64,000 nt of DNA from an uncultured Candidatus Saccharibacteria bacterium (GCA_946222005.1 CAMIHP010000007.1:1-64000), one strand, 5' to 3'. Shown: positions 15,074 to 24,557, counted from the stretch's first letter. Numbers and translations: made by a program. The notes: generated from the letters alone by a model not told the origin.

Positions 15074-16350
15074 GCCTGGGGCTCCTTTGTGCTAGATTGG
15101 TGAGCAGACGATGGTGCAGCGGGCTGCTGGGCCGGTGCAACCTTGGTTGGCTGAGCAGATACTGCAGATGATGGCTGTACCGCAATATGGGCTGCTGGTG
15201 CTGCAGGCTGCGCTGGCTGACTAGCGGGCTGTGGTGTAACCGGCTTGGGTGGTGCGGCTACAGACTGTGTTGACGCAGGCGCTGCAGCCTGAGCTGAAAT
15301 AGCCGATGCTGCTTGAGCCGGCGCAGCGGAGTGTGGTGGAACGGGCTGCCCTGCCGACGGAGCGTGCTGTGCAGCCGGCAAGGCTGGCGGCACCTCTGGC
15401 GGAGCAACTGGCATAGGCTCGATGGTCGGGCCATCTTGGGTATGCGGATCTTCGTAGTCGACTACTGTTGGTGCTGTCGTTGCTGGTGCAGGGGCCTTGG
15501 CGGGACGACCGCGAGCGATTGCCTTGACTGGCGCAGCTGGCTGAACAGCCGATGCTGTGCCGTGCGCAATCGTCGGCGCAGTCTTGCTAGCAGGCGCCGC
15601 CCGACGCACCCGTGGCTTGCGAGCCACTGGCGTTGGCGCGGCAGCAGTGGTGCGCATCTGCTCATCACTAGCAATCTGCCCATCAAGCATCTTAATCACA
15701 CGGCTGGCGTAGCTCGTAAGGTTTGGGTTGTGCGTCACCATAATAATGGTATTACCCCGGCGGTGTAGCTGAGCCAATTCTTCCATAATAATATGGCTCG
15801 AGCGGCTATCGAGGTTACCAGTTGGCTCATCAGCCAGGATAATCGACGGGTGATTCACCAGGGCGCGAGCAATCGCTACACGCTGCACCTGTCCACCACT
15901 AAGCTGCCACGGCATATAATATTCGCGCTCTTGGAGGTGAAAATTCTTCAGCACCGCACTGGCTTGCTCCAGGCGCTTGACGCGGCGCATCCCTCCACGA
16001 TAACTCAGGGGAAGAGCAACATTTTCAAGCACTGTTAGGCGATTAATCAGGTTAAAACTCTGGAAGACGATGCCAATCTGCCGCGAGCGAATCCGAGCGT
16101 GTTGACGCTTGCTCAGCGTCGCGACCGATGTCCCATCAAGAAAATACTCGCCACTGTCGGCGCGGTCGAGCAAACCCATGATATTGAGCAATGTCGTCTT
16201 ACCGCAACCACTAGGGCCCATAATGACGATGAATTCGCCTTTTTCGACTCGCAGGTCGACGTTGTCCAAGGCGTTTTGAGCAGCATCACCCAAGCCATAC
16301 TGCTTGGTGAGGCCTCGGAGTTCTATAACTGGTGTAGAAGATCGTACCAT
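15070..16350 (-). CDS. MacB/LolD-type ABC transporter ATPase with long Pro/Ala tail
   Basis: Residues 1-225 are a normal MacB/LolD ATPase: Walker A MGPSGCGKTTLLN, Q-loop GIVFQSFNLINRLTVLENV, signature LSGGQVQRVAIARAL, Walker B IILADEPTGNLDS and switch VTHNPN. From about residue 230 to 426 follows a low-complexity tail rich in Ala, Pro and Gln with basic patches (KPRVRRAAPASK), roughly doubling the protein. The family is normally about 220-250 residues. The tail is likely disordered; its role is unknown. Upstream TATACT places the transcription start 5 bases before the ATG. First gene of a two-gene operon with the permease. Confidence 0.92.
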   Translation of the reverse strand: MVRSSTPVIELRGLTKQYGLGDAAQNALDNVDLRVEKGEFIVIMGPSGCGKTTLLNIMGLLDRADSGEYFLDGTSVATLSKRQHARIRSRQIGIVFQSFNLINRLTVLENVALPLSYRGGMRRVKRLEQASAVLKNFHLQEREYYMPWQLSGGQVQRVAIARALVNHPSIILADEPTGNLDSRSSHIIMEELAQLHRRGNTIIMVTHNPNLTSYASRVIKMLDGQIASDEQMRTTAAAPTPVARKPRVRRAAPASKTAPTIAHGTASAVQPAAPVKAIARGRPAKAPAPATTAPTVVDYEDPHTQDGPTIEPMPVAPPEVPPALPAAQHAPSAGQPVPPHSAAPAQAASAISAQAAAPASTQSVAAPPKPVTPQPASQPAQPAAPAAHIAVQPSSAVSAQPTKVAPAQQPAAPSSAHQSSTKEPQA

Positions 16351-16361
16351 AATTATCCTTT

Positions 16362-16367
16362 AGTATA
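16362..16367 (-). promoter_or_regulatory. Promoter of the ABC exporter operon, -10 element
   Basis: Minus strand TTTATACT; predicted start 16355, so an AAAGGAT just upstream of the ATG falls outside the transcript and cannot act as ribosome site if this start is right. Confidence 0.6.
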
Positions 16368-16487
16368 AACTGTCAAAAAACATTTCTGCAAGCCCAATCT
16401 GCACAAAAATATGCAGATAGCCACGCAACATGCCAAAAGACGAATCAGCAGCGCACTTCTATAGCAGCGTGCCGCCTGGCGCTGATA

Positions 16488-16577
16488 TGGCGGAGAGACA
16501 GGGATTCGAACCCTGGGTGACGTTGCCGCCACACACGCGTTCCAGGCGTGCCAATTCAACCACTCTTGCACCTCTCC
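16488..16577 (-). tRNA. tRNA-Ser(GGA)
   Basis: A 90-base class II tRNA on the minus strand. Acceptor GGAGAGG pairs with TCTCTCC, followed by discriminator G and an encoded CCA. The anticodon stem CACGC / GCGTG encloses CTGGAAC, so the anticodon is GGA (16541-16543), reading UCC and UCU. A long variable arm and the T-loop TTCGAAT with stem CAGGG / CCCTG confirm serine type. Confidence 0.96.
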
Positions 16578-16587
16578 GTACCTCTGT

Positions 16588-16593
16588 ATTATA
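16588..16593 (-). promoter_or_regulatory. tRNA-Ser promoter, -10 element
   Basis: Minus strand CGCTATAAT. Predicted start 16581 gives a 4-base 5' leader to the mature tRNA end at 16577. Confidence 0.7.
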
Positions 16594-16961
16594 GCGGATG
16601 TGGGGTGGGGTGGCAATATGTATGAGTTGCTCGGATATATTGCAATTTGCTCATGCAAGTATTTTACCTATGAGCGTGTGTATTGGTGTTATATTTGTCA
16701 GTCTGTATCGTTAATTATTTTAAATATAAATGTATAGGGAAGGATCAATAATTATTCTTGTACGATTGGATGGTTGCAAACTATCATACTTTCTTTATCA
16801 TGTGGTATGTATAAAATATCTCCCATTTTTGCCAAAAAATATCGTTCGAATATATTTCTATAGTAACCTCTGTCTATGCTCGTTATCTATTTTCCTCAAC
16901 AGAGGCCAAAAAATATTTGACCTGCCGCGCAAACAATGGTAGCATGAAACGCAAGTGCGCA
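16594..16961. other. AT-rich intergenic region upstream of the secretion locus
   Basis: About 370 AT-rich bases. A 70-codon frame at 16730-16942 has no ribosome site and is not convincing. TTGACC near 16918 spaced 17 bases from TAGCAT is a possible additional plus-strand promoter. No RNA gene was recognised. Confidence 0.45.
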
Positions 16962-16967
16962 TATAAT
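16962..16967 (+). promoter_or_regulatory. Promoter at the head of the secretion locus, -10 element
   Basis: TATAAT with predicted start 16974; the 39-base leader carries GGGGAGG about ten bases before the ATG at 17013. Confidence 0.6.
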
Positions 16968-17012
16968 AAGCACACATAACCACTAATCCTGTATTGGGGA
17001 GGATTGAAGCTT

Positions 17013-18428
17013 ATGACAGAAATACTACGACGAACAGACCAACCAGAAGATAAAACACGACGAACAGACCAACCAGAAGGTAAAAAACCGCAAACAGAAG
17101 GCGACTTAGTAAGTAGAGTCCTTGACAGTATTAATTTGCAGCCTACCCAAGGAAATCTCAGTCCTGAGCGCCTTCCTGATTATGACCCTGATCCAAGTGA
17201 CCCTGATACTATACCCTGGGAACTTCAAGACGAAATAGTAAATCGACATAGTAGCAACAAACCTGAAAACAAAGCAGACACACCAAACCCTACAGAAGAA
17301 GACCCTGATAAAAAAAAGACTCGGCGGATGTTTGGAGCTCTTTGCGCTATGGCTGCAATCGCTGCTGGGGGTGCATATCTCGGTATTTTAGATGATTCCG
17401 TAAAAGCTAGCCGTGATACTAGTACACCCCAGCTTGATCTTAATACTACTCCAAGCTCACCCGAACAAACATACGAGCCACTGTCATCTCCACAAGAAAC
17501 CTTACTCAACTCGGATTATGTTACCAGTTTATCTGCAGAAGACCAAAAAAGCCTTAAGTCACTGCTAGAGATACCCGTTGACAGCCCTTCAAATGATTAC
17601 TTTGGTAAAGCTCCTCAGTGGGAAAGCACCAAGCAAGTACTTCTTGAAGCTGTTGTTGGCCAATATCGAGACGAAACTCTACACAAGATGACCGATCGAT
17701 ACCCAATAATGAATAGTGAGCAACTTGAAAAATTTGAGCAAAATGCCACCATGAAGCCAAGTGTAGATGTTGGCTATAGTTTACCGCAAATCATTGACCA
17801 CAATGCTCTTGTTTTTAATGTTGCTCAGACTATTGTAGAAAAATATAAGGTGAGTAGCTATAAAGATGAAGCTATTAGCATAGCACAGAAACTGCTTGAT
17901 GCTTGTGTTCTCTCAAGTAAGAGCTTCATACAAGCACCAGACCGTTCTGTAGCAACAAGTTATCGAGATGAGCTTATCAAGATGATACAGTATTCTACAT
18001 CTGCTTGGGCGGGCGAGTCAGAAGGCGCCCCAAGTATGACACTACAAAACTTTATACAGCCATCCTCTACAAGGGATGATTTGGAGCCTATTGGGCAGAT
18101 CCCTCTATATTATGACAATGATAACCCTCTTTTCCCAGACCAAAAGCGCATCGAGGGAACTTCTATTTTTTATAACAAAGCAGTCACAAGCCAAAGAACT
18201 GAGCCAGTCAAAGACGATCTACCTGCTAATGACAATGGTCAAGACGACCAGCCATCAAAGGCAACGACTATTATTTATGTTCCTTGTGCTATTACCACTG
18301 CCGATGGCGCTGAGCAGATCACATACTATCCTATCAGCCCACTAAACGCAGGCAATCAGCGAGCCCTCGTAGAGAGCTCAATATTTGGGCATGCTGCCGC
18401 AAAAGGCAAGAACAAATGTTTCTACTAG
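17013..18428 (+). CDS. Membrane-anchored protein of unknown function at the head of the secretion locus
   Basis: 471 residues, unrecognised. The chosen ATG gives MTEILRRTDQPEDK; a TTG three codons upstream is the alternative. The N-terminus holds a tandem 10-residue duplication (RRTDQPEDKT, RRTDQPEGKK). One membrane helix (about 109-130, MFGALCAMAAIAAGGAYLGIL) follows a basic KKKTRRM, so the N-terminal 105 acidic, Pro-rich residues are cytoplasmic and about 340 residues are outside. The outer part shows no enzyme motif. Its low-GC composition matches the next gene, not the housekeeping genes before it. Location suggests a secretion-system accessory or surface protein. Confidence 0.75.
   Translation: MTEILRRTDQPEDKTRRTDQPEGKKPQTEGDLVSRVLDSINLQPTQGNLSPERLPDYDPDPSDPDTIPWELQDEIVNRHSSNKPENKADTPNPTEEDPDKKKTRRMFGALCAMAAIAAGGAYLGILDDSVKASRDTSTPQLDLNTTPSSPEQTYEPLSSPQETLLNSDYVTSLSAEDQKSLKSLLEIPVDSPSNDYFGKAPQWESTKQVLLEAVVGQYRDETLHKMTDRYPIMNSEQLEKFEQNATMKPSVDVGYSLPQIIDHNALVFNVAQTIVEKYKVSSYKDEAISIAQKLLDACVLSSKSFIQAPDRSVATSYRDELIKMIQYSTSAWAGESEGAPSMTLQNFIQPSSTRDDLEPIGQIPLYYDNDNPLFPDQKRIEGTSIFYNKAVTSQRTEPVKDDLPANDNGQDDQPSKATTIIYVPCAITTADGAEQITYYPISPLNAGNQRALVESSIFGHAAAKGKNKCFY
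17027..17086. repeat. Tandem 30-base duplication
   Basis: Two copies of a 30-base unit starting ACGACGAACAGACCAACCAG at 17027 and 17057, differing at few positions, encode the duplicated decapeptide. Confidence 0.85.
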
Positions 18429-18604
18429 ACTAGTGTTATTCTTAGTATCTTACTTTGCCTAAAAATAGCAAACGTAAATATTATTTTGCACCTATAGTGT
18501 TTAGCACCAGTATTAGAATTGCTGGGTAATATCTATATGATGTTGTTTTCTGCTTCTCACCTGTTAGATGAACTTTGTGTCTTTTGTTTTGTTTGTATCT
18601 GTGC

Positions 18605-18610
18605 TTAAAT
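18605..18610 (+). promoter_or_regulatory. Possible leaderless promoter of the VirB6-like gene, -10 element
   Basis: TGCTTAAAT, a weaker hexamer with the extended TGn. The predicted start 18617 is exactly the ATG. No Shine-Dalgarno precedes this gene. Confidence 0.45.
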
Positions 18611-18616
18611 AGACAT

Positions 18617-21600
18617 ATGACAAGTAGCAAAAAGAAGTGTTTTTCACTCTCTCGTTTTTCTCTTTTTATTACAGTGGTTCTGTTTGTAGCTTCTTTGTTG
18701 GCAACAACATTTTCTCCTATAGTCCACGCAAAGGAAGAATCGCAGATGGCTCCACAAGAGCAAGCTGCAAGCTGGGCATATGCGCAGGCTCTTAGCTTTT
18801 GTCTAAGTATAAATGACCCTACATCAGGCAGCAACTTCAAATATAATATGAAGATATATAACAACGCCATACAAGCAAACGAGGTCGAGTCGGGAAATTG
18901 GTTCAAAGAGGAGAAGTATACTTCAGGTCCTTCTTGGTTCTTTAAGAGTTTATCAAAATACGTCGGTTCGCAGTATGTTAGGAATGATAAAGCATGGGGT
19001 AACCATGCAGCCTCACAAGTTTTTTATTGTGCTCTTAATGAGAAATCGGCTTGGGTGAAGGACGCGGCAACGCTGTGGGGTTATAAATCACCTACTGAAA
19101 TGTTATGTGATTTTGGAGCAAAGCGCATTTCTAGCAGCCCAGGGCATTTTGAAGATTGCGTCAGCGGCACCGGCAAACTCTCTCCTGATTTTACATTAGC
19201 AATAGGTTTTGGTGGTATCCCACAAGCTATTGCTCATAAACTCAAAGCAAAAGGGGCATATTCTACAGACGCTAAATTAAGGATGAGTGATGCAGCTGAA
19301 TACCTATATTGGTACAACGTACTACGAGGTGGGTGCGGTGCCGAAGTAACAGACAAGGATTTTCCTGACAGTGATAAGTATTCTATTAAAAACATTAAAA
19401 CAGCTGATGGCAAGGGGAATGTTAGTAATAAGAACTACTACATGACCCCTGTTAGAGGAGGGCCTTGGGATAAAACCATAAAAACAAAAGCATTCGACAG
19501 TAATGGAAATAACTCGAACCTAACTTGTGTAGACATAGCAAAAGCGATGGCTGCAAAAGCTGATGCCTATTCAAAATGGATCAAAGAAGATACCTGTGAG
19601 AAAAAGTTTTCAGGTAATAAGGCTGGTGTAGATCAGTGTAAGCAAGGACGGTCAGCAAAGAATGCTGACGACTGCAAGAATAAATTCCCTGATAACGATG
19701 AAGCATACAAAAATTGTCTGGCTGGTATGGGCAAAAGCGACGGCACCGCAAATAGTGCTACTGGTACATATGATAGCGATAAAGAGGATGAAGATATAAA
19801 TACATGCTCTGATGCAATAGGTGCTATCGGATGGATGGTTTGTCCTGTCGTCAACTTTATGGGGAAAGTAATTGATGGGCTGTATGGAATTATTAGTGAC
19901 TTTTTGTCTCTTGATCACGAAATATTCCAAAAAGATGCTGCAAATGAATCATGGTCGGCATTTCGCAATATAGCTAATATTCTACTTATTGCTGCATTCC
20001 TGTTTGTCATATATTCACACGTCACAAGTCTTGGTATTTCCAATTATGGGATCAAACGGATATTACCAAGATTGATTATGATATCTATCTTAATCAATGT
20101 TTCATTTATTGTTTGTCAATTCCTTATTGATATGTCTAATGTTCTCGGTGGATCTTTGTATGGCTTTATTGATTCTCTAGCTTCTGGTGGTGCCGACAAA
20201 ACCAGTTTTGCTGAGAGAACTGCCCAAGTAGCTCTTGCTGGTGGTAGCACTGTTGCAGCTGGTACGTTTGTTGCAGCAGAGGGTTCTCTGTTGGTTGCAA
20301 ATATATCTCTTCTTGGCCCTATTGCACTCGGTGCACTTATCGGACTCTTACTAGCTTTCATTATCCTATTAGGTCGCAATGCTGGTATTGTTATATTGGC
20401 AGTCATTTCACCACTTGCTTTTGTGGCACTTCTTCTTCCTAATACTGAAAAACTCTACCATAAGTGGTGGAAGATGTTCCTAAGCTTACTTGCAGTGTAT
20501 CCAACGATTGCTGTTATATTTGGTATGTCTAAAGTAGCAGCCTCCATCTTTATCGCAAAGGATGATGTAACAAGCCAAATTACAGCTCTTGGTGTTATGT
20601 TTATTCCGCTTCTTGCTTCTCCAGCTTTACTTATGGGAGCGATGGGAGCGATGGGAGCATTAGGAGCCAAGTTACAGCATATGGGTATGCGAAGCAATGC
20701 AAAACTTCTAGCAAAGACTCGCGATAATATGGGCAAAACATCAATCGGCTATGGCATCCAACAAGCAAGGTTATTACGTGAACAAGAACGCAACGAGCAA
20801 ATGATGGGCCAGTTTGCAAATGCAGGAGGAATTAGAGGTTTTGCATATAATGTTATTGGCGGCTCTCGAGCACGCAGTCGACGCCCCCGGATCGCAAAAA
20901 CTTTTGCAACAGAGCAGCGAGATAAACAAAAAAGCGAAGCACGAACATGGCTTGAGAGTGACCATATGCCAGAACAAATGGTTGAGCTTGCAAAGACAGG
21001 AATGATGTTCGATCCTAAACTTGGAAAGAATAGAAAGTTAGATGCTATGGAACGTGCAGGTGCGATAGAAGCTGGTATGGAATATGGCAACTTCAAGGAA
21101 AGGTTGGATATTATGGCTGCAACAGGTGATCTTGACCAAGACTATGCTCCAGCTCAGGCTGAGTACCTTCGAGTACTTGCTGCTCAGGGTGCACGAAAAC
21201 ATGGCGACAATGCTCTTTATGGGACTGCTGGTATAGGGGCAATTGCATCTGGTAAGTACCGTAATAGTATAGAAGCACAGTCGGCGCTGTATGGTAATAT
21301 AACCAGTCAACTCGAGGGGGGTAAGATTTCCAATGAAACATTGATGTCAAGTAGTGTCAGTCAAAGTGCAGTTGTTAAGGAAGCTCTAGAGAAGGTTGAC
21401 GAAACTACAAAGAGTAGTATCCGTGCAAACCTAGATGCGTTCTATCATACTGAAGATGGTCTTGCAACTCCAGCAGCTGTTGTTCATAACCTGGGTCTTC
21501 AAACAGTCGGCGATAAATATGTTACACAGCAAAAAGAATTAGAAAGGTCACGACAAGAAGCTAAAAGCGGAAAACTTAGACTTAGCAAAGATGAGCTTCA

Positions 21601-21682
21601 AAATATTCAACAAGCAACAAAAGATACCGTGGATTCATCTTTCAAGAATGCAAGCAAAAATCGCGATAATCGGCGACACTAA
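18617..21682 (+). CDS. VirB6/TrbL-like type IV secretion membrane protein
   Basis: 1021 residues. A signal peptide (SRFSLFITVVLFVASLLATTF, ending near VHA-KEE) precedes about 400 extracytoplasmic residues with several cysteines. At about residues 440-690 lie the membrane helices, including ANILLIAAFLFVIYSHVTSL, LIMISILINVSFIVCQFLI, LGALIGLLLAFIILL, IVILAVISPLAFVALLLPN and MFLSLLAVYPTIAVIFGMS. A soluble C-terminal part of about 330 residues follows. This layout is that of VirB6/TrbL proteins forming the inner-membrane channel. The assignment rests on layout and on the adjoining prgI and virB4 genes. Composition is AT-rich compared with the next gene. Start MTSSKKKCFSL is chosen because the signal peptide follows directly. 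Confidence 0.8.
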   Translation: MTSSKKKCFSLSRFSLFITVVLFVASLLATTFSPIVHAKEESQMAPQEQAASWAYAQALSFCLSINDPTSGSNFKYNMKIYNNAIQANEVESGNWFKEEKYTSGPSWFFKSLSKYVGSQYVRNDKAWGNHAASQVFYCALNEKSAWVKDAATLWGYKSPTEMLCDFGAKRISSSPGHFEDCVSGTGKLSPDFTLAIGFGGIPQAIAHKLKAKGAYSTDAKLRMSDAAEYLYWYNVLRGGCGAEVTDKDFPDSDKYSIKNIKTADGKGNVSNKNYYMTPVRGGPWDKTIKTKAFDSNGNNSNLTCVDIAKAMAAKADAYSKWIKEDTCEKKFSGNKAGVDQCKQGRSAKNADDCKNKFPDNDEAYKNCLAGMGKSDGTANSATGTYDSDKEDEDINTCSDAIGAIGWMVCPVVNFMGKVIDGLYGIISDFLSLDHEIFQKDAANESWSAFRNIANILLIAAFLFVIYSHVTSLGISNYGIKRILPRLIMISILINVSFIVCQFLIDMSNVLGGSLYGFIDSLASGGADKTSFAERTAQVALAGGSTVAAGTFVAAEGSLLVANISLLGPIALGALIGLLLAFIILLGRNAGIVILAVISPLAFVALLLPNTEKLYHKWWKMFLSLLAVYPTIAVIFGMSKVAASIFIAKDDVTSQITALGVMFIPLLASPALLMGAMGAMGALGAKLQHMGMRSNAKLLAKTRDNMGKTSIGYGIQQARLLREQERNEQMMGQFANAGGIRGFAYNVIGGSRARSRRPRIAKTFATEQRDKQKSEARTWLESDHMPEQMVELAKTGMMFDPKLGKNRKLDAMERAGAIEAGMEYGNFKERLDIMAATGDLDQDYAPAQAEYLRVLAAQGARKHGDNALYGTAGIGAIASGKYRNSIEAQSALYGNITSQLEGGKISNETLMSSSVSQSAVVKEALEKVDETTKSSIRANLDAFYHTEDGLATPAAVVHNLGLQTVGDKYVTQQKELERSRQEAKSGKLRLSKDELQNIQQATKDTVDSSFKNASKNRDNRRH
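20638..20662. repeat. Short tandem repeat in the VirB6-like gene
   Basis: GGAGCGATG is repeated in tandem with a third diverged unit, encoding MGAMGAMGALGA at the end of a membrane helix. Confidence 0.6.
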
Positions 21683-21724
21683 ATTGGTTATTTTCCACAT
21701 ACATATTCTTCATCCCCCTCATGC

Positions 21725-21730
21725 TATAAT
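21725..21730 (+). promoter_or_regulatory. Near-leaderless promoter of prgI, -10 element
   Basis: TGCTATAAT, predicted start 21737 and ATG at 21744: a 7-base leader without Shine-Dalgarno. It suggests that prgI and the genes after it can be transcribed separately from the VirB6-like gene. Confidence 0.7.
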
Positions 21731-21743
21731 AAATACATAAACT

Positions 21744-23582
21744 ATGTCGAGATATAAGGTTGCACAGGATGTAGAGGCAGAGGATAAGATTCTTGGGCCG
21801 TTTAGCTTTCGCCAGTTTATTTATTTGCTGGTTGCGGCGGCGGGGATTGCGTTGGCGTGGGGATTATCGCAGGTGTTTTTGCCGCTGGCGGTTATTCCGG
21901 TGCCGATTATTCTGCTGTTTGGTGCACTAGCCTTACCGCTGCGTAAGGATCAGCCAATGGAGGTTTACCTCGCGGCGGTGGTATCATTCTACACCAAGCC
22001 ACGCCGGCGCATGTGGCAGCCCGATGGTATTAATTCACTCATCGAGATTACAGTGCCCGAGAAGGTAGAGATCGAGCGAACGAAGAACCTCAGCCAAGAC
22101 GAAGCCGAGCGCCGCTTGGCGTATCTGTCGCAGCTGGCTGACACCCATGGATGGTCCATTCGCCACACCCGCGTACCCGATGCACAGGGGTCGATGATTA
22201 GTGATGTCTATTTCGAGGCGCAGCAGACCTCGGATATGTTTGATGACAACAGCAGCGAAGCACGGGCGATGACGCGGCGCATCGAGCAATCCAACCAAGC
22301 CCGGCGCCGAGCCGCCATCGAGCGCATGCAAGCCCCAGCGGCTGCGCTGCCTGCCGTGGCTGATGGGCAGCCACTCCAGCAAGCCCCGGTGCCGTATCAG
22401 CCAGCCTGGCCACAGGCTCAGCCGCAACCATACCAGGCAGCACCGCAGCCAGCTCCAACTATTCCACCACAGGCTACACCACCATACCAACCACCAGTTG
22501 ACGATGCTGGTTTTGCACCAGTGTCCCCACCTCAGCCTCGCATGCCTGAGCCGCCATACTCAGCACCAGAGCCTCAGCACCCAGCGGTGTCGTATTCGTC
22601 CACGAGCTTCCCCGAGAACCGCACTGCGTCGTCGCATCAGCAAGCTCCCTCACCCGATGCTAGTGCTTACCAAAACCAACCAAACTCATACCCACCTCAG
22701 CAACCTACCGAGGTATACGAGCTCTCTCCCGCGGACGACGCGCCATATGATGAAGCACCTGCTGTCGACCCCCAACCCATGCCGCGAGAGCGCGACACGC
22801 TCCAGTCTCTGCCAATGGCACTGCCGGCCGTTATTCCACACGATTCGGTCTTGCCCGATGCCCTGAGCAAGCCCTATACACCACCTGAACCTACAGCAGA
22901 AGCTGCGCCAGAGCCCAAGCCAGAAGAAGCACCATCCTTTGAAGCAATCTATGCCAACCTCCGCCAACACGCCGCTCCCACCACTGATGCCGTGCCGCTT
23001 GTGCCACCCCAAAAGTCCGCTGCACGCACTACAGCTACACCTAGCTACCCATCAGCTGAAGCAGCACCTCCTGCCAACACTCAGCCATCATTCACTCCAG
23101 CACCTGCAGGGCAACCCACTCCAGCAGTGCAAACTCCCAATTACCCACACACACCTACGCCATATCCTCCTCAGCAGCCAGCGTCAGCTCAGCCTACACC
23201 AGCTCCTGCACCCACCCCAGCCGCAGTGTCCTACCGGGATCGCTCAGCATTAGCTGACGACAAAAATGTCATCGATATGGCCGTGCGCTACAACCCATAC
23301 CCAAGTATTCACCAGTCAGTCATCCAGCCGCTCGACCCCAGTTATTACGCCAAGACGACCCCCACCCGCGAGGAACGCCTGCGTGAGGAGCAGCTTGCCC
23401 AGCAACGCAACAATATGCCGCCAAACACTAGCACAAACACCGTTTCGCCTGATATAATTAGACTAGCCAGCAACTCTGATTTGTCCGTTGCTGCCATTGC
23501 CAATGAAGCCAACCGGATTCAACATCAAGAGCAGGCCAGTCAAGATGATGACGATGATGAGATTGTCATCCCTTTGCGCTAA
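21744..23582 (+). CDS. PrgI family protein with long Pro/Gln-rich tail
   Basis: 612 residues. The first about 100 are a PrgI domain (the PrgI family of Gram-positive conjugation systems, VirB3-like): MSRYKVAQDVEAEDKILGPF, then two membrane helices (FIYLLVAAAGIALAWGL, LAVIPVPIILLFGALALPL), then KPRRRMWQPDG. Family members are often about 100-150 residues, but here a further 490 residues rich in Pro, Gln, Ala, Thr and Tyr follow, mostly disordered, ending in an acidic DDDDDEIVIPLR. VirB3-type proteins bind VirB4, encoded next. GC content rises sharply compared with the gene before. It has its own leaderless-type promoter. Confidence 0.88.
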   Translation: MSRYKVAQDVEAEDKILGPFSFRQFIYLLVAAAGIALAWGLSQVFLPLAVIPVPIILLFGALALPLRKDQPMEVYLAAVVSFYTKPRRRMWQPDGINSLIEITVPEKVEIERTKNLSQDEAERRLAYLSQLADTHGWSIRHTRVPDAQGSMISDVYFEAQQTSDMFDDNSSEARAMTRRIEQSNQARRRAAIERMQAPAAALPAVADGQPLQQAPVPYQPAWPQAQPQPYQAAPQPAPTIPPQATPPYQPPVDDAGFAPVSPPQPRMPEPPYSAPEPQHPAVSYSSTSFPENRTASSHQQAPSPDASAYQNQPNSYPPQQPTEVYELSPADDAPYDEAPAVDPQPMPRERDTLQSLPMALPAVIPHDSVLPDALSKPYTPPEPTAEAAPEPKPEEAPSFEAIYANLRQHAAPTTDAVPLVPPQKSAARTTATPSYPSAEAAPPANTQPSFTPAPAGQPTPAVQTPNYPHTPTPYPPQQPASAQPTPAPAPTPAAVSYRDRSALADDKNVIDMAVRYNPYPSIHQSVIQPLDPSYYAKTTPTREERLREEQLAQQRNNMPPNTSTNTVSPDIIRLASNSDLSVAAIANEANRIQHQEQASQDDDDDEIVIPLR

Positions 23583-23600
23583 GAAATAAGAAGGAGAGTG

Positions 23601-24557
23601 GTGTCACCAAATTCACCCAACAATCAACAACCACCAGCTGGGCCACCCAGCCAGTTTGGTTATAGCCAAGACCAGGGCACTGCGCCAGCGAGCCAGGTGC
23701 CAGCTAATTACCCGCAGTATCCCGCTCCGCCACAGGGCAATTACCCCGCAGTGCAAGCACCAGCTCAGCCACCAGCTGTGCAAGGTGGGACGAATGATCA
23801 GTCTGCTCAAGGCACCAAGAAAAAGGCTCCACCCAAGCCCGCTACCACGCAGAATAGCCTCCTCCTCTCGGAACTGCGTGATGATATGATTATCATGGGT
23901 GATGGCAGCTTCCGCGCCGTCATCGCCTGTGAGTCGATTAACTTTGACCTCATGAGCGCTCGTGAGCGCGAGGGGGTAGAGTATAGCTACCAGAACTTTC
24001 TCAATGCGCTGTACTTCCCAGTGCAGATCTGCATCCGCTCGCAGCGGGTGGACATTGGCCCATACCTCGATAAGCTGGTCGCCATCCAGCGCACCCAAGA
24101 CAACATGCTGCTGAGTGTGCTGATGGAAGACTATATCAACTTCATCGACGACCTCTCGCAAAACGCCAATATCATGGACAAGAGCTTCTACGTCGTCATC
24201 CCGTATTACCCAGCAGGAGAGGGGACAATTCTCGACCAGAGTAAAGGGTTTTTTACCAAGCTCTTCGCCCCTAAGAATACCAACACCGTGACGAAGATTA
24301 GCAAAGAAACCTACGAGCGAGCCCGCGAGGAGATCCGCAACCGGGCTGACACCATCCTCAACGGCTTGATGCAGATTGGTGTACGGGCAGTGCAGCTCAA
24401 GACTAAAGAGCTCGGCACTCTCTATTACAACATGTACAACCCCGACACGGCAGTGCGCGAGCCGCTGGGCGATTTTAATAATGTGACTTCCACCTTCGTC
24501 CGCAAGGGTGAGGGAGCCGTCCCAACCTCGACAGCATATCACAAAGGAGATTTTTAA
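23601..24557 (+). CDS. VirB4 N-terminal-domain protein (split VirB4, first half)
   Basis: About 318 residues. A Pro/Gln-rich start of about 75 residues leads into a domain like the N-terminal part of TraC/VirB4 ATPases: LSELRDDMIIMGDGSFRAVI, EREGVEYSYQNFLNALYFP, VQICIRSQRVDIGPYLDKL, then KSFYVVIPYYPAG. No P-loop is present; it is in the next gene, whose ATG overlaps this stop by one base (TAATG). The start is a GTG: AAGGAG at 23591-23596 fits GTG 23601 better than GTG 23598. It would act at the inner membrane with the ATPase and PrgI. Confidence 0.75.
   Translation: MSPNSPNNQQPPAGPPSQFGYSQDQGTAPASQVPANYPQYPAPPQGNYPAVQAPAQPPAVQGGTNDQSAQGTKKKAPPKPATTQNSLLLSELRDDMIIMGDGSFRAVIACESINFDLMSAREREGVEYSYQNFLNALYFPVQICIRSQRVDIGPYLDKLVAIQRTQDNMLLSVLMEDYINFIDDLSQNANIMDKSFYVVIPYYPAGEGTILDQSKGFFTKLFAPKNTNTVTKISKETYERAREEIRNRADTILNGLMQIGVRAVQLKTKELGTLYYNMYNPDTAVREPLGDFNNVTSTFVRKGEGAVPTSTAYHKGDF

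Noticed and set aside
16730..16942. Open frame of 70 codons before the secretion locus
   Set aside because: No ribosome site, and AT-rich sequence that gives hydrophobic residues by chance.
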